Below are positions 7,937 to 15,014 of a DNA stretch of 34,154 nucleotides, in pieces (the stretch's first letter is position 1; every line of letters starts with the position of its first letter). The stretch lies in assembly GCF_009765975.1 (NCBI RefSeq), contig NZ_LMUJ01000080.1, positions 2,882 to 37,035 of the forward strand, given 5' to 3'. Below the pieces are notes generated by a model. It made no database searches. It was given only the letters and a program-made list of their open reading frames with translations, and was not told where the DNA came from. Origin of the DNA: Acidisphaera sp. S103 (GTDB lineage Bacteria > Pseudomonadota > Alphaproteobacteria > Acetobacterales > Acetobacteraceae). A program made the translations under genes and the position numbers.

Positions 7937-8463
7937 CCGGAGTGCTGGTTTCGCTGGCTGCCATATTTGCGGAGTTGTCGCTGCTGGCGTTCGGCGGTGG
8001 CAACACGACTCTGCCGGAGATGCAGCGCCAGGTGGTCGACGTGCATCACTGGATGTCGGCGTCCGATTTCAGCGCGGTGTTCGCGCTGGCTCGGGCGGCA
8101 CCGGGGCCGAACCTGATGATCGTTCCGCTCCTGGGCTGGCGGGTTGCGGGTCTGCCCGGTCTGGTGGTGTCTTCGGTGGCGATGTTCGGGCCGTCCTCCA
8201 TCCTGATGGGCCTGGCTTTGGGCTTGTGGCGGCGGTTCAAGAACAATCCGTGGCGCCGCATCGTGCAGGCCGGGCTGGTGCCGGTGACGGTCGGGTTGGT
8301 CGCGGCCAGCGCGGCGATCATCGCTCGTGCGTCGGACGGGACCTGGGGGCTGACGGCGATCACCGTTGTTGCCGTGGTTGCTACATTGGGGGAGCGAATC
8401 AACCCGCTTTGGGTGCTCGCGGCCGGTGCGGCGGCGGGGTTCGTGGGCATGGGGTGGTTTTAA
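7933..8463 (+). CDS. Chromate transporter (CHR) half-protein, second subunit
   Basis: This is the second short CHR protein (176 aa), with LLAFGGGNTTLPEMQRQVV (about 17-35) and ALARAAPGPNLMIVPLLGW (about 51-69), the family's FGGG and PGPN signatures. Four to five hydrophobic helices follow, with a basic loop RRFKNNPWRR between them. The start codon ATG at 7933 overlaps the TGA of the first half-protein, the usual arrangement for short-chain CHR pairs. The two halves differ clearly in sequence, so this is an ancient pair and not a broken single gene. Confidence 0.9.
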   Translation: MTGVLVSLAAIFAELSLLAFGGGNTTLPEMQRQVVDVHHWMSASDFSAVFALARAAPGPNLMIVPLLGWRVAGLPGLVVSSVAMFGPSSILMGLALGLWRRFKNNPWRRIVQAGLVPVTVGLVAASAAIIARASDGTWGLTAITVVAVVATLGERINPLWVLAAGAAAGFVGMGWF

Positions 8464-8520
8464 CCCGACGGCTGGGCGCGCATGATGTGCGGGCAAGGCA
8501 AGCACGGGGAGAAAGCCAAG

Positions 8521-9267
8521 ATGCAACCGGTCATGATCGTTACCGGCGGTAGCCAGGGGATCGGCGAAGCGGTGGGCCGGCTGGCGGCCGCTCGGGGTTA
8601 CGCGGTGGCGCTGACCTATCAGTCGAATGAGGCGATGGCGCGAGCGGTGGTCGCCGATATCACCGCGGCCGGCGGCAAGGCGATCGCGGTGCGGGCGGAA
8701 ATGGCCGACGAGGGGTCGATCCTGGCGCTGTACCGGACGGTCGATACGGAATTGGGGCCGGTCACTGCGCTGGTCAACAATGCCGGAACGCCGGGGCCGA
8801 TGGGCAAGATCGACACGGTGACGACGGAGATCCTTGATACGGTGCTGGGGGCGAATGTGCGCGGGCCGTTCCTGATGATCCGGGAAGCGGTGGCCCGGAT
8901 GGCGACGGATCGGGGCGGGGCCGGTGGGGCGATCGTCAATGTTTCGTCGCGGGCGGCGGAGCTCGGTGGGGCGGGCGAGTGGATCCATTACGCGGCATCG
9001 AAAGGGGCGCTGGACAGCCTGACGGTGGGTGCGTCGAAGGAATTGGCGCAGCGCGGCATCCGGGTGAACGCGGTCAGTCCGGGGTTGATCCAGACCGATC
9101 TGCATGTTCGTGCCGGGTTGCCGGACCGGCTGACTCGGCTGGTTGGCGGGGTGCCGATGGGGCGGGTCGGCAGTACCGATGAAGTCGCGACCGCGGTGCT
9201 GTGGTTACTTTCTCCGGAAGCGTCCTATATTACGGGCGTCATAGTACCGATCTCCGGAGGGCGTTGA
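8521..9267 (+). CDS. SDR-family NAD(P)-dependent oxidoreductase, 248 aa
   Basis: A classical short-chain dehydrogenase. It has the cofactor loop TGGSQGIG (residues 8-15), NNAG (86-89), catalytic Ser in VSS (about 142-143), Tyr157 and Lys161 in YAASK, and PGLIQTD (188-193) after the active site. The ATG at 8521 sits 9 bases after GGGGAG; the 13-codon upstream extension is not needed. It resembles FabG/glucose-1-dehydrogenase-like enzymes acting on alcohol/ketone substrates, but the substrate is unknown. It follows the CHR genes by 57 bp and precedes a second SDR by one base, so the two SDRs form an operon. Confidence 0.92.
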   Translation: MQPVMIVTGGSQGIGEAVGRLAAARGYAVALTYQSNEAMARAVVADITAAGGKAIAVRAEMADEGSILALYRTVDTELGPVTALVNNAGTPGPMGKIDTVTTEILDTVLGANVRGPFLMIREAVARMATDRGGAGGAIVNVSSRAAELGGAGEWIHYAASKGALDSLTVGASKELAQRGIRVNAVSPGLIQTDLHVRAGLPDRLTRLVGGVPMGRVGSTDEVATAVLWLLSPEASYITGVIVPISGGR

Positions 9268-9268
9268 A

Positions 9269-9961
9269 ATGGAACCGAAAACAGCATTGATCGTGGGCGT
9301 GGGGCCGGGTCTGAGCGCGTCATTGGCGCGATTGTTCAGCAAGCACGGGTTGCAGGTGGCGATGGCGGCCCGTGATCCAGACAAATTGCAGAAGTTGGCG
9401 GAGGAGACCGCCGGGGTGACCTTCGCCTGCGAGGCGACCGAACCCGAGGAGGTCGCCGCGCTGTTCGAAGTGGTGGTCGCCACACAGGGCGTGCCGGATA
9501 TCGTGGTCTACAACGCCAGTGCCCGGGCGCGGGGGCCGGTGACGGATCTGGACCCGGCGGATGTCGCTCGGGCGATTTCGGTCAGCGCCTATGGTGGGTT
9601 TTTGGTGGCGCAGCAGGCGGCGCGGCACATGGTGGCGCGTGGGTCCGGGGCGATCCTGCTGACCGGGGCGTCGGCCAGTGTGAAGGGGTATCCGAATTCG
9701 TCTGCCTTCGCGATGGGCAAGTTCGCGCTGCGTGGGCTGGCGTCCAGCCTGGCGCGTGAGTTGTCGCCGAAGGGCGTGCACGTCGCGCATTTCGTCATCG
9801 ATGGCGGGATTCGGAGCGCGGCGCGGGCGGATTCGAACGACAATCCGGACAGCACGCTGGACCCGGATGCGATCGCCGAGACGTACTGGCAGGTGGCAAA
9901 CCAGCCGCGGAGCGCGTGGACGTGGGAAGTTGAGTTGCGGCCCTGGGTGGAGAAGTTCTGA
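9269..9961 (+). CDS. Atypical SDR-family protein with FxxxK active site, 230 aa
   Basis: A Rossmann-fold SDR relative. The nucleotide loop is GVGPGLS (10-16), the NNAG position reads YNAS (81-84), and the Ser region is TGASAS (132-137). The catalytic YxxxK is replaced by FAMGK (F147, K151), so the proton-donating Tyr is missing. A conserved-looking VAHFVIDGGI (171-180) follows. The start has GGAGG 8 bases upstream, inside the end of the preceding SDR gene. Either it uses a different chemistry or proton donor, or it is a non-catalytic partner of the upstream SDR. Related bacterial proteins with Phe at this site are, to my knowledge, a recognisable SDR subgroup. It ends 8 bp from the convergent rsmG. 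Confidence 0.88.
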   Translation: MEPKTALIVGVGPGLSASLARLFSKHGLQVAMAARDPDKLQKLAEETAGVTFACEATEPEEVAALFEVVVATQGVPDIVVYNASARARGPVTDLDPADVARAISVSAYGGFLVAQQAARHMVARGSGAILLTGASASVKGYPNSSAFAMGKFALRGLASSLARELSPKGVHVAHFVIDGGIRSAARADSNDNPDSTLDPDAIAETYWQVANQPRSAWTWEVELRPWVEKF

Positions 9962-9969
9962 CCGCGCGG

Positions 9970-10545
9970 TCAGGACGCTTTGGGGCACAGTCCGGTGATG
10001 CGCAGGACGACGCCGTCCTGACCTGTCTGGCTTGGCACGCGGTCGACCGCCATCGACCAATCGGTGGCGGCGGCCAGTTCGTCCTCGGCTTTCGCGCCTT
10101 TCAGGAAGAGGCAGGTTCCGTTGTCGGTCAGCAGCCGTGCCGCCAGGGGTAGCAATCGCGGCAGCGGGGCCAGGGCTCGGGCGGTGACCAGGGGGGCCGG
10201 TGGCACCGTGGCGTCCTCGATCCGGCAGCAATGCACGGTGGCGGGGGCGCCGGTCTGCAGGATCGCTGTGCGCAGGAATGACGCCTTGCGCTGATCGGAC
10301 TCGATCAGGTCGAACGGGATGCCGGTGGCGATCGCCAGCACCAGGCCGGGGAAGCCGCCGCCGGTGCCCAGATCTATGGCTCGGGGTGTGTCCTTGGGCA
10401 TCAGCGGGACGAGTTGCAGCGAGTCGGCGATGTGACGGTCCCACAGGGTGGCAGCGTCGCGCGCCGCGATCAGGTTCAGGGTGGCGTTCCAGCGCAACAG
10501 CAGCGTGGCGAAGTCGCGCAGCTTGGCGTCGGCGTCGGGGTTCAA
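9970..10545 (-). CDS. rsmG: 16S rRNA (guanine-N7) methyltransferase RsmG
   Basis: RsmG (GidB) methylates G527 of 16S rRNA using S-adenosylmethionine; its loss gives low-level streptomycin resistance in several bacteria. Signatures are LLRWNATLNLIAARD (about 16-30), RHIADS (37-42) and the SAM loop IDLGTGGGFPGL (57-68), then LIESDQRKASFLR (80-92) and VTARALAPL. The best start is the TTG at 10545, whose bases overlap the TGA of dmeF (TTGA), giving 191 residues. No better start is seen upstream, where the frame runs through dmeF. The N-terminus is slightly short compared with E. coli. Translational coupling to dmeF is implied, and the usual mnmG/parA/parB neighbours are absent. Confidence 0.9.
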   Translation of the reverse strand: MNPDADAKLRDFATLLLRWNATLNLIAARDAATLWDRHIADSLQLVPLMPKDTPRAIDLGTGGGFPGLVLAIATGIPFDLIESDQRKASFLRTAILQTGAPATVHCCRIEDATVPPAPLVTARALAPLPRLLPLAARLLTDNGTCLFLKGAKAEDELAAATDWSMAVDRVPSQTGQDGVVLRITGLCPKAS

Positions 10546-11732
10546 CGGGGTTGGACTTCGACGGTGACGTGGGACAGCGCGGCGAAGTGCCTCAGGCGTT
10601 CGTGGTAGTCCTCCGGCCCGCGCTGCTTGCCGGTTACGACGGACAGAACCGCGCCCAGATGGCCAGGACCGAGCCGCCAGATGTGGAGGTCGGTGAGTTT
10701 GTCGCCGTCGGTCTCGATTTCCTGCCGCAGTCGTTCGGTCAGCACGCGATCGGGGTTCATGTCGAGCAGGATACCGCCGGTGTCGCGTATCAGGCCATAG
10801 GCCCAACTGGCGATGACGCCGGCCCCGACGATGCCAGCCAGCGGATCCATCCATAGCCAGCCGAACGCCTTGGCCAGCAGCAGGCCGACGATCACCAGGA
10901 CGGACACCGCGGCGTCGGCCATGACGTGGACAATCGCGGCCCGCATGTTGTTGTCGCGGTGGGCTTCGGTGTGGGTGTGTTCTTCATAGATCGTCGACGC
11001 CTGGGTGTCGCCGAGGTGGAGGTCGACGGTGAAGTCGTGCGGTTCGGGGATTTCGTCGATGCTTTCCAGGATGCCGGCCAGTTGGGTGAACGCGAAGCGT
11101 TGGCGGGCGCCGTCGGGGCGGGTGGTTTCCGCCCATACCGTGTCGGGGGGCACGGATTCGCGGATGCGGAAGCGGGGTGGGACGCCGTCCTCGTGGATTT
11201 CCAAGGTCAGCCTAGTGCCGGAAAAATCGAGCGTGCGGGTTTCATCGTGGTCGTGGTCGTGGTGGTAGTGATGATGGTGATGGCCGGCGCCGAGGAGCCA
11301 GGCGCTGGCGATGTTCACGGTCAGGCCGAGGCAGGCGATGGGGATAGCCTCGCCGAAGGCGATCGGCACAGGGTTTAGCAGGCGGCCGGCTGCCTCCCAC
11401 CCGATCAGCAGCGCGATCATCGCCAGCACGATGGCGCTGGTGAAGCCGGCGAGGTCGCCGAGTTTGCCGGTGCCGAAGGTGAAACGAGCATCGGCGGCGT
11501 GACGGCGGGCGTAGCGATAGGCCAGGGCGGCGAGCAGCAGGGCGCCGGCATGGGTGCTCATGTGCAGGCCGTCGGCGACCAGGGCGATGGAGCCGAACAG
11601 CAGGCCGCCCAGAACCTCCAGCGCCATCATCGTCGCGCAGAGCCAGATGACGGCCCAGGTGCGCTTTTCGGCGTGTTCGTGGCCTTCACCGAGGAAGACG
11701 TGGCTGTGCGGTTCCATGCCTTGTCCTGTCAT
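10542..11732 (-). CDS. dmeF: Cobalt/nickel efflux protein DmeF (CDF family)
   Basis: A cation diffusion facilitator that exchanges Co2+/Ni2+ for protons at the inner membrane. It opens with HSHVFLGEGHEHAEKRTW, characteristic of DmeF. Transport-site residues appear in VADGLHMSTHA (D54, H57, H61) and HVMADAAVSV (H269, D273). A His-rich run (151-162) and a roughly 95-residue polar insert separate the membrane segments. The C-terminal cytoplasmic domain (about 320-396) contains DLHIWRLGPGHLGAVLSV. At 396 aa it is longer than ordinary CDF proteins because of the insert. The start at 11732 overlaps the stop of dmeR as ATGA, so it is co-expressed with and controlled by that repressor. Confidence 0.93.
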   Translation of the reverse strand: MTGQGMEPHSHVFLGEGHEHAEKRTWAVIWLCATMMALEVLGGLLFGSIALVADGLHMSTHAGALLLAALAYRYARRHAADARFTFGTGKLGDLAGFTSAIVLAMIALLIGWEAAGRLLNPVPIAFGEAIPIACLGLTVNIASAWLLGAGHHHHHYHHDHDHDETRTLDFSGTRLTLEIHEDGVPPRFRIRESVPPDTVWAETTRPDGARQRFAFTQLAGILESIDEIPEPHDFTVDLHLGDTQASTIYEEHTHTEAHRDNNMRAAIVHVMADAAVSVLVIVGLLLAKAFGWLWMDPLAGIVGAGVIASWAYGLIRDTGGILLDMNPDRVLTERLRQEIETDGDKLTDLHIWRLGPGHLGAVLSVVTGKQRGPEDYHERLRHFAALSHVTVEVQPR

Positions 11733-12007
11733 TTCAGGTAGGTGCGGACGACGTCGAGCAGTTGCTCGACCGCATCCGGGTTCAGGGCGGCGGGGTGGAG
11801 TTCGGCGTCTACGAGATGGGTGCGGACGTGGTCCTCGACGACCTCCGCCATCAGGCCGGCCATGGCGCCACGGGCGCCGGCGATGAGGTGCATGACCTGC
11901 TCGCAGCCGGATTCGGTTTCCAGGGCGCGTTCGATGGCCTCGATCTGGCCGCGGAGGCGGCGGACGCGGGCCAGGAGCTTCTGTTTCTCACGGATGGTGT
12001 GGGTCAT
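11729..12007 (-). CDS. dmeR: RcnR/DmeR-type Ni/Co-sensing repressor
   Basis: A 92-residue all-helical CsoR/RcnR-family repressor. The four metal ligands of nickel/cobalt-sensing RcnR are all at the same numbered positions: His3, Cys35 (SGCEQV), His60 and His64 (EDHVRTH). This supports sensing of Co/Ni rather than copper or formaldehyde and also fixes the start codon, since His3 must follow the initiating Met. The gene is the first of a dmeR-dmeF operon with a 4-bp overlap. A palindromic operator candidate abuts the start codon at 12009-12027. Binding of metal would release DNA and allow expression of both genes. Confidence 0.93.
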   Translation of the reverse strand: MTHTIREKQKLLARVRRLRGQIEAIERALETESGCEQVMHLIAGARGAMAGLMAEVVEDHVRTHLVDAELHPAALNPDAVEQLLDVVRTYLK

Positions 12008-12008
12008 G

Positions 12009-12027
12009 GATAGGGGGGTACCCTATC
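12009..12027. promoter_or_regulatory. Candidate DmeR operator
   Basis: GATAGGGGGGTACCCTATC has perfect 7-bp inverted ends and a G-tract, the A/T-flanked G/C-tract form bound by RcnR/FrmR-type repressors. It starts one base upstream of the dmeR start codon and leaves no room for a Shine-Dalgarno, so the dmeR message may be leaderless or nearly so. Confidence 0.6.
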
Positions 12028-12081
12028 GGGTGGGGTTGCGCAATGGGGGGTGGCGTGTCTGGCGAAGGAAGAATTACAACT

Positions 12082-12115
12082 CAGATGAAAGAAGATGCAC
12101 GCGGAACACGCAGAT
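12082..12115. repeat. 34-bp inverted repeat, left copy
   Basis: This 34-bp stretch ends in GATGCACGCGGAACACGCAGAT. Its reverse complement recurs at 13655-13688 with 31 of 34 positions identical. It contains the ATCTGCGTG-type word seen, as I recall, in dispersed repeats of many bacterial genomes. The two copies bracket the SUMF1-like gene and the small gene beside it. Confidence 0.75.
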
Positions 12116-12210
12116 AGTGATGGGCTGGGCGGTCGGATGCGCGTTCAGCATGCTCAACACGCTTGGCGCGGTTTCTTGAGACGGTCCACCGGCACATCAA
12201 GTAGTGTAAG

Positions 12211-13293
12211 ATGACGGCTGATTCTGGGTTACCAAAAATGTTGGTACGACTGTCTACGCGCAATGGACGAGCGTCGCTTTGCGCATCGGATTGGGTCGCG
12301 TGGATTACGAGGCAATGGAGACCCTTAGCAATCGTCGCCTTAATATTATTAGGTAGCGTAGTTGCCGAAGATCACTCCAGAGCACAGGGCCTTCAACCTG
12401 GAATCACCTTCCGTGATTGTCCGGATTGCCCCGAAATGGTGGTCATCCCCGGCGGCAGTTTTTTGATGGGATCAACCGAATCCGATACAAAAAGGGATCT
12501 CGGCGCTGTTCCGGCAGAGGCTCCAGGTATTGCTACCTTTTTGGGCATTACCGATCATCAAGCGGCCCAGAAATTCATGGCATACGAGCATCCTCAGCAT
12601 AGGGTCACTATTTCCAAGGCTCTTGCCTTGGGAAAATATCCGGTGACGGTCGGCGAATTTGCCGTCTTCGTGCGGGAGACTGGCTACTCAACCGGATCTT
12701 GCTATATTTTTGGTATCGACGGGCGCCGTGGCCACACGACGTCCGCAACGTGGTCCCATCCTGGCTTCAGGCAAACAGAACGAGACCCTGTTGTCTGTGT
12801 TACCTGGGATGACGCGAAAGCCTACCTCGCCTGGCTCGATAAGAAGACGGACAGCGGTGCATCCGGCCCAGCGCCTGGCCACTATGAGCTGCCAAGCGAG
12901 GCAGAGTGGGAGTATGCAGCCCGGGCCGGAAGCCAGACCGCGCGATGGTGGGGTAACGACATGGTCGTCGGAAAGGCTAACTGTTACCAGTGCAACAATA
13001 ACGCATATCCGCAGCGTCCGATCTCTGTCGGAACCTTTCCAGCAAATCCATTTGGCCTTTATGATATGTTGGGAAATGCATCGCAATGGACCAAAGATTG
13101 TTGGGTGGACAGCTACGACAAGGCACCCGTTGACGGAAGCGCACGGACGGATGGCGATTGTGCCAAGAGAGTAGAACGAGGCGGGAGCGGGAATGGCCTT
13201 GCCTGGGTTTCACGCTCGGCTTCAAGGTCCGCAATAAGAGCTGATCTGGGCTACAGCGACCTGGGATTCAGAGTAAAAAAATCGATACGGTAA
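12211..13293 (+). CDS. SUMF1/FGE-like domain protein, secreted or membrane-anchored
   Basis: The 360-residue product has a hydrophobic segment (about 38-52) followed by a likely export site near AQG (58-60). A formylglycine-generating-enzyme-like domain follows: MVVIPGGSFLMGS (76-88), HRVTISKALALGKYPVTVGEF (130-150), PVVCVTWDDAKAYLAWL (193-209), YELPSEAEWEYAARAG (225-240), GLYDMLGNASQWTKD (282-296), ERGGS (322-326) and LGFRV (351-355). True FGEs need a Cys pair near the C-terminus; in this protein the matching stretch (about 325-342) has none, so sulfatase activation is unlikely and a binding or structural role more plausible. Its base composition is less GC-rich than its neighbours. The gene lies inside the inverted-repeat-bounded segment. 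The start is uncertain (alternative ATG at 12238). Confidence 0.82.
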   Translation: MTADSGLPKMLVRLSTRNGRASLCASDWVAWITRQWRPLAIVALILLGSVVAEDHSRAQGLQPGITFRDCPDCPEMVVIPGGSFLMGSTESDTKRDLGAVPAEAPGIATFLGITDHQAAQKFMAYEHPQHRVTISKALALGKYPVTVGEFAVFVRETGYSTGSCYIFGIDGRRGHTTSATWSHPGFRQTERDPVVCVTWDDAKAYLAWLDKKTDSGASGPAPGHYELPSEAEWEYAARAGSQTARWWGNDMVVGKANCYQCNNNAYPQRPISVGTFPANPFGLYDMLGNASQWTKDCWVDSYDKAPVDGSARTDGDCAKRVERGGSGNGLAWVSRSASRSAIRADLGYSDLGFRVKKSIR

Positions 13294-13346
13294 TCAAGAA
13301 AAACTCGACCGTTAACATCAAAAACTCTTATTGCGGAGTATACAGA

Positions 13347-13601
13347 ATGTCCTTTACTGGCGATTTGGTGGTGGTCGAAGGTGCCATAGTAGCTTTTTTA
13401 AATGCTTGCGAAGAATACTGGACGGATTACCCGGCGAACGCAACCGCTCCTAATCTTCTCCTGCTTATAAATGACGGGCTAAATCTGACGACTGCTGAGA
13501 ATGCACTGGTCTATGAAGTCACGTCGCCGGGCTGGCGGTTGTCCAGCGATGTGGCGTTTGACTCTCATTGGGATCGGCCGGTGGCTTTGTCTGGCGCATA
13601 A
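13347..13601 (+). CDS. Small hypothetical protein, 84 aa
   Basis: The family is not recognised. The ATG at 13347 follows GCGGAGTATACAGA, a fair ribosome site. The product is acidic and hydrophobic in the middle (NLLLLINDGLNLTTAENALVYEV, about residues 35-57) without a clear signal peptide or membrane helix, and ends SHWDRPVALSGA. Base composition matches the SUMF1-like gene 53 bp upstream rather than the GC-rich surroundings, and both sit between the two inverted-repeat copies, so they were probably acquired together. Confidence 0.55.
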   Translation: MSFTGDLVVVEGAIVAFLNACEEYWTDYPANATAPNLLLLINDGLNLTTAENALVYEVTSPGWRLSSDVAFDSHWDRPVALSGA

Positions 13602-13654
13602 TTCGGGCTGGCGGTCAAATGCGAGGTTCGCGGTTTGTGAGGCGCCCCGAAATC

Positions 13655-13688
13655 ATCTGCGTGTTCGGCGTGCATCTCCTTTTATCTG
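13655..13688. repeat. 34-bp inverted repeat, right copy
   Basis: This starts ATCTGCGTGTTCGGCGTGC and is the inverted partner of 12082-12115, with three mismatches in 34. It lies 54 bp after the small hypothetical gene. Confidence 0.75.
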
Positions 13689-13737
13689 CGTTAGAGTCTT
13701 GCTTTTTCCGCAGCGCCACCACGCGGGCCGTATGGAA

Positions 13738-14265
13738 TTAGGGCTGCGCCAGGGAACGGCTTTGCAGCATTTCGACTGGGCGGAAACGTACGAGGTCGGC
13801 CTGCACCAGTGTCCCAGTCACTGGCTGCCAGTGTGTCAGCAGGGTTTTCAGCGCCGGTCCCGGGTCCGGCAGCGCGCCGGTCAACGTGACGTGCGGTGTC
13901 CAGGCTTCCGGCTGGTAGTGTGGGTGAATCGATAGATCGGGCAATGCCTCGGCGAGGCTGGCGTGAAGCATGAGCAGGTCACGTCCAACCACCGGAGCGG
14001 CCCACAGGATTGAGGACGTGCCATGGAAAATGCCGATCCCGCTTAATGTGACCGGGAGGATTCGCCAGGATGCGGTGACGTGGGCCAGGGCGGCGTGCAG
14101 CCTGTCCTCCGGCGTGCGGTCAGGGTAGATCGCGAGGGTGATGTGCGCGGGGTAGACGAGATTGTAGCGGTCGCTGTCGATGCCCTCGGTCGCGAGAGCG
14201 TGCCGCAGGCTCTCTATGCGATCGGCACTGGCTGGATCGAGCCGGAGGGTGATGGCGAATGGCAT
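13738..14265 (-). CDS. 2H phosphoesterase (2'-5' RNA ligase / CPDase-like)
   Basis: This 175-residue protein has the two H-x-T motifs of the 2H superfamily, HIT (41-43) in YPAHITLAIY and HVT (125-127) in WTPHVTLTG, each on a strand of a bilobal fold. Such enzymes hydrolyse 2',3'-cyclic phosphates or act on 2'-5' linkages in RNA. It is close to the size of ThpR (about 180 aa) but looks nearer to the generic 2'-5' RNA ligase family. It is transcribed divergently from the ComB-like gene with a 55-bp gap. The in vivo substrate is unknown. Confidence 0.85.
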   Translation of the reverse strand: MPFAITLRLDPASADRIESLRHALATEGIDSDRYNLVYPAHITLAIYPDRTPEDRLHAALAHVTASWRILPVTLSGIGIFHGTSSILWAAPVVGRDLLMLHASLAEALPDLSIHPHYQPEAWTPHVTLTGALPDPGPALKTLLTHWQPVTGTLVQADLVRFRPVEMLQSRSLAQP

Positions 14266-14320
14266 CGGGTCAGGTTACGCGACCGGGCCTCATGGTGCCT
14301 ACCGCGGGATGGAGGATGGA

Positions 14321-15010
14321 ATGGAAATCTTCGTGGGTAGCCTGCTTGAGGGGGCCAGACAGGCGACGGGCGCGGTTGCCGTGATCGACGTGTTCCGAGC
14401 GTTCACGACGGCGGCGGTGGCGCTGGCCAATGGCGCGTCGCGGATCGTGATTGTGAGCACGATCGAGGAAGCGTTCGCGTTGCGCGAGAGCGGGTTGGGG
14501 CAGGTCTGCATGGGGGAGGTTGGTGGCCGCAAGCCGGATGGGTTCGATTTCGGGAATTCTCCGTTTGAGGTGTCGGGGGTCGACTTCGGTGGGAAGACGA
14601 TTATCCAGCGAACCAGCGCAGGCACCCAGGGGATCGTCGCGGCGGGTGGTGCCGACCGTCTGTATGCCGCATCGCTGGTGACCGCCAAGGCGACAGCTCG
14701 GGCGTTGGCGGCGGGGGGATCGGAGCGGGTGGCCTTGGTAGCGATGGGCGACAGCGGAGTCGCGAGGACGGATGAGGACGAACTTTGCGCCTTGCATCTA
14801 CGGAATCTGCTGGAGGGCCGGCCGGGTGATCCGGCGGCGGTTCGTCGGTTGATCCTGGCGGGCGGCGAAATCGCGCGGTTCAATGATCCGGGGCGTCCGC
14901 ATTTGCATCGGCAGGATGTGGAGATCGCGCTCGACATCGACCGGTACGATTTTGCGATCCGGGTTCGGACCGAAGACGGACGGCTGGTCGGCCGCGCCGA
15001 GGCCCCCTGA
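14321..15010 (+). CDS. 2-phosphosulfolactate phosphatase (ComB) family protein
   Basis: This 229-residue protein belongs to the ComB family (2-phosphosulfolactate phosphatase). Signatures include AVAVIDVFRAFTTAAVALANGA (18-39), GGRKPDGFDFGNSPFEV (68-84), TIIQRTSAGTQGI (92-104) and DEDELCALHLRNLLEG (about 151-166). In methanogens ComB removes phosphate from phosphosulfolactate on the way to coenzyme M; most bacteria with this gene make no coenzyme M, so the role here is open. The start at 14321 has GGAGG 5 bases upstream; an in-frame ATG at 14309 overlaps that site. No comA or comC homologue is nearby. It ends 4 bp before the end of the convergent dehydrogenase gene. Confidence 0.85.
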   Translation: MEIFVGSLLEGARQATGAVAVIDVFRAFTTAAVALANGASRIVIVSTIEEAFALRESGLGQVCMGEVGGRKPDGFDFGNSPFEVSGVDFGGKTIIQRTSAGTQGIVAAGGADRLYAASLVTAKATARALAAGGSERVALVAMGDSGVARTDEDELCALHLRNLLEGRPGDPAAVRRLILAGGEIARFNDPGRPHLHRQDVEIALDIDRYDFAIRVRTEDGRLVGRAEAP

Positions 15011-15014
15011 CGGA

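Noticed and set aside
7382-8463. A frameshift splitting one ChrA gene
   Set aside because: The two halves have separate, well-placed starts, and the overlap is ATGA as in natural short-chain CHR pairs.
7333-9105. 590-codon open frame on the minus strand
   Set aside because: It runs opposite two CHR genes and an SDR with clear family motifs. Its translation is Arg/Pro/His-rich with no recognisable domain, as expected of a GC-driven shadow.
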